Of a DNA stretch of 45,875 bases, positions 42,304 through 45,875 are shown one piece after another; positions within the stretch are counted from its first letter, which is position 1, and each line of letters opens with the position of its first letter. Source of the DNA: Lingula anatina (taxonomy: Eukaryota; Brachiopoda; Lingulata; Lingulida; Lingulidae). The stretch spans positions 258,963 to 304,837 of the forward strand of contig NW_019774291.1 of the NCBI RefSeq assembly GCF_001039355.2, in the 5' to 3' direction. The notes beneath the pieces were generated by a model. It ran no database searches and was not told the DNA's origin. It saw only the letters and a list, made by a program, of their open reading frames with translations. The position numbers and the translations under genes are program-made.

Positions 42304-45123
42304 GAAAAAAATATATATATATGGCTAAAGAAAGGTTAACAGTTTGTTTGAAAGATACATAAGATTGGAAATAATGCTTGCCTGTTCTTACAATAATTTG
42401 AGAGCAGCAGTAGCATTTATTCTTCTATTGTAAAAGGTATATGTATTTTACAAATGTGTCATAATTGTAAATATGGTTTATGTATATATGTCACTGATAT
42501 CATTTTGATGTCAGAGGGACCATAGGCGTAGGTTTTCATTGTTTTTATATCTATAAGATGTGCTAACCATAAAGCTGTTTTTATGTATCTTTGGGGATTT
42601 GTAGATAACTGAGCAATTCTTCCCTTGAGATTTGATTTAAATGTTTTTATGTTATTGAGGATTGTATTAAAATTATCAAGAGTTAATTTTTTAAATCTAA
42701 AAGCCATATACAAAATTGGCTTATTTGTTACATGAATAAAATTCAAAGCAAAATGTAAATGCTTTTATGACCTTGTTGATGACTTTTTCTGGGAAAAGTG
42801 AATAAAGCTATCAGCATGAGGGTTAAATACAAAGCGCAGAATCAATTGCAAACAGTTTTTATAGCATTTTTCCTCAAACATTTTGTCTCCTATTTCCTGC
42901 TGAAAAAAAATTAAATATTATTATAAACCTTTGTTTTAGAGTCTTTCTTCAACACGTAAATATACAAAACCGCGTTTAAAGAAAAAAGAATTTGGGTTCT
43001 CAAACGGCCAACCGCTTTAATATATGCACCTGCAGCAGATTGTACTTCCAACTTTCAGATGTAGATCAAATATGCATTTATGGAAACTGAATAATTTAAA
43101 TACGTCTGCTACCGTGTGCTCTAACGCATAATGCTTAAGATGACAGCATCATAGTTTCTCTGCGGTACTGGAAGCAACTATAGCTCCTCCTTGGGTTTAG
43201 CTGAGCACGAGCAACCACCCGCAGCGCCCCCACACGATCCACGGCATGTTTTGTTTACCTGGTAGGCGCATGGCTGCCTCCTTCCGATTCCGACGTTACA
43301 TCGTCGGGTTCGTGTGTGCACAGACAATTTTCATACTTTTCCAGGTTTTTGTGTTTTATCCATGTGTAGTCAGGGCACCGTTAGACTTGGACTTGTTGAA
43401 GAGAGGAGCTGACACCACGAACTTGGATGCACAATTTGATCAAACGGTAGGGTGTTCAGGGACGTTCATTCGAATGCGGTTTCTGATTTCAAACCACACT
43501 TACTCTGTTTTCTGTGCAAGCTCAACCGTGAATATGTATACACACACAAACACACACACAGATATAATAACGTAGACTATATAGTTACGATAGTTAGACC
43601 GATTAGTATATAGTCTTTTGATATTGTGATGACAGAGTACGTGATGTGTGCTCGATCTTTGCTACTCGGGTTTCGGGCCTGTACAGTAGATCAGCACACG
43701 AACGAAACGCAGTGCCTCGATATGAAACCAGACAACTTTTGTGTTTTTAATCTCCAAATACGAAAAAAAATCAATTAAGCTAATAAATAGGCTAACGTTA
43801 AGAACGTATTATATCGTTTGTTTTATATTAATTATTATTTAAGATCATAATAATAAACAAGTCGCATTTCGATGTACTCCATGCTATAACCTTTATATAA
43901 AAATAGCAATTTTTACGAGATTACAAATTGTATCGCATTGTTTGGTTCCATTGCCTCGCTTTCAAAAATTAGAACAGGCGCTCCAAAATCGTAAAACGAA
44001 GTTAAAAATTTTATATTGGCCGAGTTCCCCCACTGTTAAGAATATCCTCGCAGCATTATCTGCAGTTAACCTTCCTACGATTTTCAATGTATTTTGCAAT
44101 GTAATTTACAATCCTCCAGGTGAAGAATTTTATTAATCAAGAGTAGGGGAGGTGTGAAAATCCCCATTGGGGCCACATATAACACTATAAATACAATGGG
44201 AATCCCCTTAAAATGAAGGTAAAATAAATGTTTTTCTAAGGAATTCCGACGGATTTACTTTTTACAACATAAAATCAATAGAACATTTCTAATATAAATT
44301 TTCAAAAAGACACCAGAGAGCTAATGAAACAAAATCAACCAGACGGTCTTTGTCAATTTCACCAACTTGTTTATTTCAAACAGCGCACTTTTCGCACATG
44401 CGCAGTTGTTTGAAGCCTGTGCTCAGTAGATCTATATAATAGTATATTACTAAATTACAAAGATCCGTTTGCGTCGAGTTGTGTACATACCAGACAAAGC
44501 ATTGCCTCACGTAGATAAAATACATTAGTATTCAGAATGGACATGAAGTAAATTTTCGTCTTGGTTTAATGCCTCTCTTCTCAAAATGGATATCAACATG
44601 GACCGGTATAATGTGCACTTGAAGTTGTAGGGACCTATATATAACTTGGAAGACATCGGGCACATTTTATTGACAATTAAGATACATGAACCTGCGTCTC
44701 AGTCTGTGGTATTTTGACGCAGTATTATGAAGGGGTTAAAGAGTAAAACGTGCAGATTATAATTTATATGACATTTGATATCTGCATGTACATGTATCAA
44801 CAGAAACACAATGAATCATATATAAGATAAATGTTTTTAAAGGATTTTTGAATATATTTAGTAAATTATTTATAAAAAACTTTTAAAAAAATAAAAAAGA
44901 TTGATCCAGCTGTGTGGATTTACACTGGAAGTTGAATCAGTCGCACTCATTTTTAGAAAGATTTGCTAGAAAATATTCCAACCTTAACAATTTTTCAGGT
45001 ACCCTATCCATATGCTGCACATTGGGAATCACTTGACAACAGACCCATTCCTTCATGGTATGAAAATGCCAAGTTGGGGATTTTTATACATTGGGGGGTA
45101 TATGCTGTCCCAGGGTATGCAGT
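42304..45123. other. Second version of 40187-42302 (contig overlap or allele)
   Basis: After the N at 42303 the sequence returns to the (AT)n / GGCTAAAGAAAGG region first seen at about 40190, and repeats it through the fucosidase exon 1 and the start of exon 2, with small differences and one 731-base insertion. This contig then continues to the window end. Confidence 0.8.
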
Positions 45124-45754
45124 CAGTGGGCCATCTGAGTGGTTCTGGTACTGGTGGAAGATTGACCAGGATTTTTTACAGAGACGGAGGAAAGCAAAAG
45201 TCATAACTGGGGAAAGTGTTAAGAAGTTTGTTGCAGATAAATTTTCCTCTGACTGGCAGTATTCTGACTTCGCCCCACAATTTTCAGGAGAGTTTTTTAA
45301 TCCAGAGAAGTGGGTAGACATCTTTAAGGCATCGGGGGCAAGGTAAATATGATAATTATGTGATGGGCTGCAATGATTCTTTTCTCTTTCTTTTAAGTGT
45401 TTTTAATTTTTATTATTAGGGTTGGTACAAGGCAACATGGGATTCTTTAGATAAGCGTCCAATTCCCAAATGGTATGAAGAAGCAAAGCTGGGGGTTTTC
45501 ATACATTGGGGGGTGTATGCAGTACCTGGCTTTGCTGCAACTTCATCAGAATGGTTCTGGTACTGGTGGAAGACACCTCAGAAATATTTTGAACAAAATA
45601 AAGAATACAGGGTTGATGTTGGTAAAGGTGTGAAGAAGTTTGTTGCAGAGAAACTAGCACCTGGATGGGAATACACAGATTTTGCTCCAGAGTTTTTAGG
45701 AGAGTTTTTTGATGCTGGGAAATGGGCCAATATCTTCAAGGCATCTGGTGCAAG
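43246..45754 (+). CDS. Alpha-L-fucosidase (GH29), 5' part, copy 2 with two alternative exons
   Basis: Exon 1 is 43246-43446 (67 codons). Exon 2a is 44999-45342 (344 nt) and the homologous exon 2b is 45420-45754 (335 nt); the gene continues past the window. Both exon 2 versions start in phase 0 and end in phase 2, and both encode the first part of the GH29 catalytic barrel: SLDxRPIPxWYExAKLG, [26 protein letters not shown], YxDFAPxF, KASGAR. The catalytic nucleophile lies further downstream, outside the window. Known role: removes alpha-linked L-fucose from glycoconjugates, usually in lysosomes or secreted. The N-terminal hydrophobic segment after RFRR could be a signal anchor instead of a cleaved signal. 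Exon 1 and exon 2 are linked by phase and position only. Confidence 0.8.
43693..44423. mobile_element. 731-base insertion present in only one version (TIR element)
   Basis: Flanked by the direct repeat CAGTAGATC (43684-43692 and 44424-44432); the other version reads straight through at 41596-41602 (CGTAGATC). Ends AGCACA ... TGTGCT are inverted, followed by weaker matching. An open frame at 43942-44136 has no recognised domain. An 8-9 base target duplication fits a hAT- or Mutator-like non-autonomous element in intron 1. Confidence 0.7.
45343..45419 (+). other. 77-base intron between the duplicated exons 2a and 2b
   Basis: Donor GTAAAT, acceptor TTATTATTAG. It is far shorter than most introns in the window. 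Splicing across it would join a phase-2 end to a phase-0 start and break the frame. Confidence 0.65.
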
Positions 45755-45875
45755 GTACTTAACTTTTCTTTCATAATGATAATGTTAATAATAATAATAG
45801 CATTTATTTCTTGCAACGAAAACAGTTGGATATTGCACCTGATAATAAGGGATTTATAAAATATGAAAAGTAATA
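45755..45875 (+). other. Start of the intron after exon 2b
   Basis: Donor GTACTT at 45755 and AT-rich sequence with a short AAT repeat; cut by the window end. Confidence 0.5.

Noticed and set aside
43942-44136. 64-codon open frame inside the 731-base insertion
   Set aside because: Too short and without a transposase motif; treated as part of a non-autonomous element.
44999-45754. Exons 2a and 2b spliced consecutively as a two-domain protein
   Set aside because: The phase-2 end of 2a cannot join the phase-0 start of 2b in frame, and both encode the same part of the catalytic barrel.

Overview
The window is animal nuclear DNA, AT-rich and intron-rich, with canonical GT-AG introns, many microsatellites and decayed transposons. 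Gene content (three-exon-plus ADF/cofilin genes whose ATG sits alone in exon 1, an RNF41/NRDP1 orthologue, a GH29 alpha-L-fucosidase, and a C2H2 zinc-finger gene fused to retroelement-integrase domains) fits a highly heterozygous marine invertebrate, perhaps an invertebrate deuterostome. I cannot fix the species from sequence alone.

Layout. (1) 593-19420, plus strand: one 17-exon gene (all splice phases agree) encoding about 1026 residues. It has a GIN1-like integrase module with a degenerate catalytic core, two more integrase-type HHCC zinc modules, an acidic/basic linker and seven C2H2 fingers. Its long intron 5 contains an ADF/cofilin gene on the opposite strand, present in the assembly as two near-identical versions (A truncated, B complete). 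Introns also hold a LINE fragment and a Ty3/gypsy integrase remnant. (2) 19.4-30.5 kb: two further minus-strand ADF/cofilin genes (C and D), tandem duplicates on one ungapped stretch. C carries a 1.5-kb inverted-repeat transposon in its 3' region, which itself carries a 175-bp element; D is the empty site. (3) 30.8-39.1 kb: RNF41, head-to-head with ADF gene D and present twice. (4) 41.1-45.8 kb: 5' part of an alpha-L-fucosidase gene, present one and a half times, with two homologous, phase-incompatible exons that look mutually exclusive.

Five single N characters (4222, 6957, 34362, 40025, 42303) mark contig joins. The sequence after most of them repeats sequence already seen, so ADF copy A, the second RNF41 and the second fucosidase start are best read as unmerged alleles or contig overlaps and not as gene families. 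The probable real content is one integrase-zinc-finger gene, three ADF/cofilin genes (A/B, C, D), one RNF41 and one fucosidase.

Functional links: ADF/cofilin genes B, C and D share a TATA-like box and a MEF2-type site; B and C have a perfect CArG (SRF) box at the matching upstream place and D has a one-base variant. This suggests shared muscle or actin-responsive control. The integrase-zinc-finger gene looks like a domesticated DNA-binding protein.
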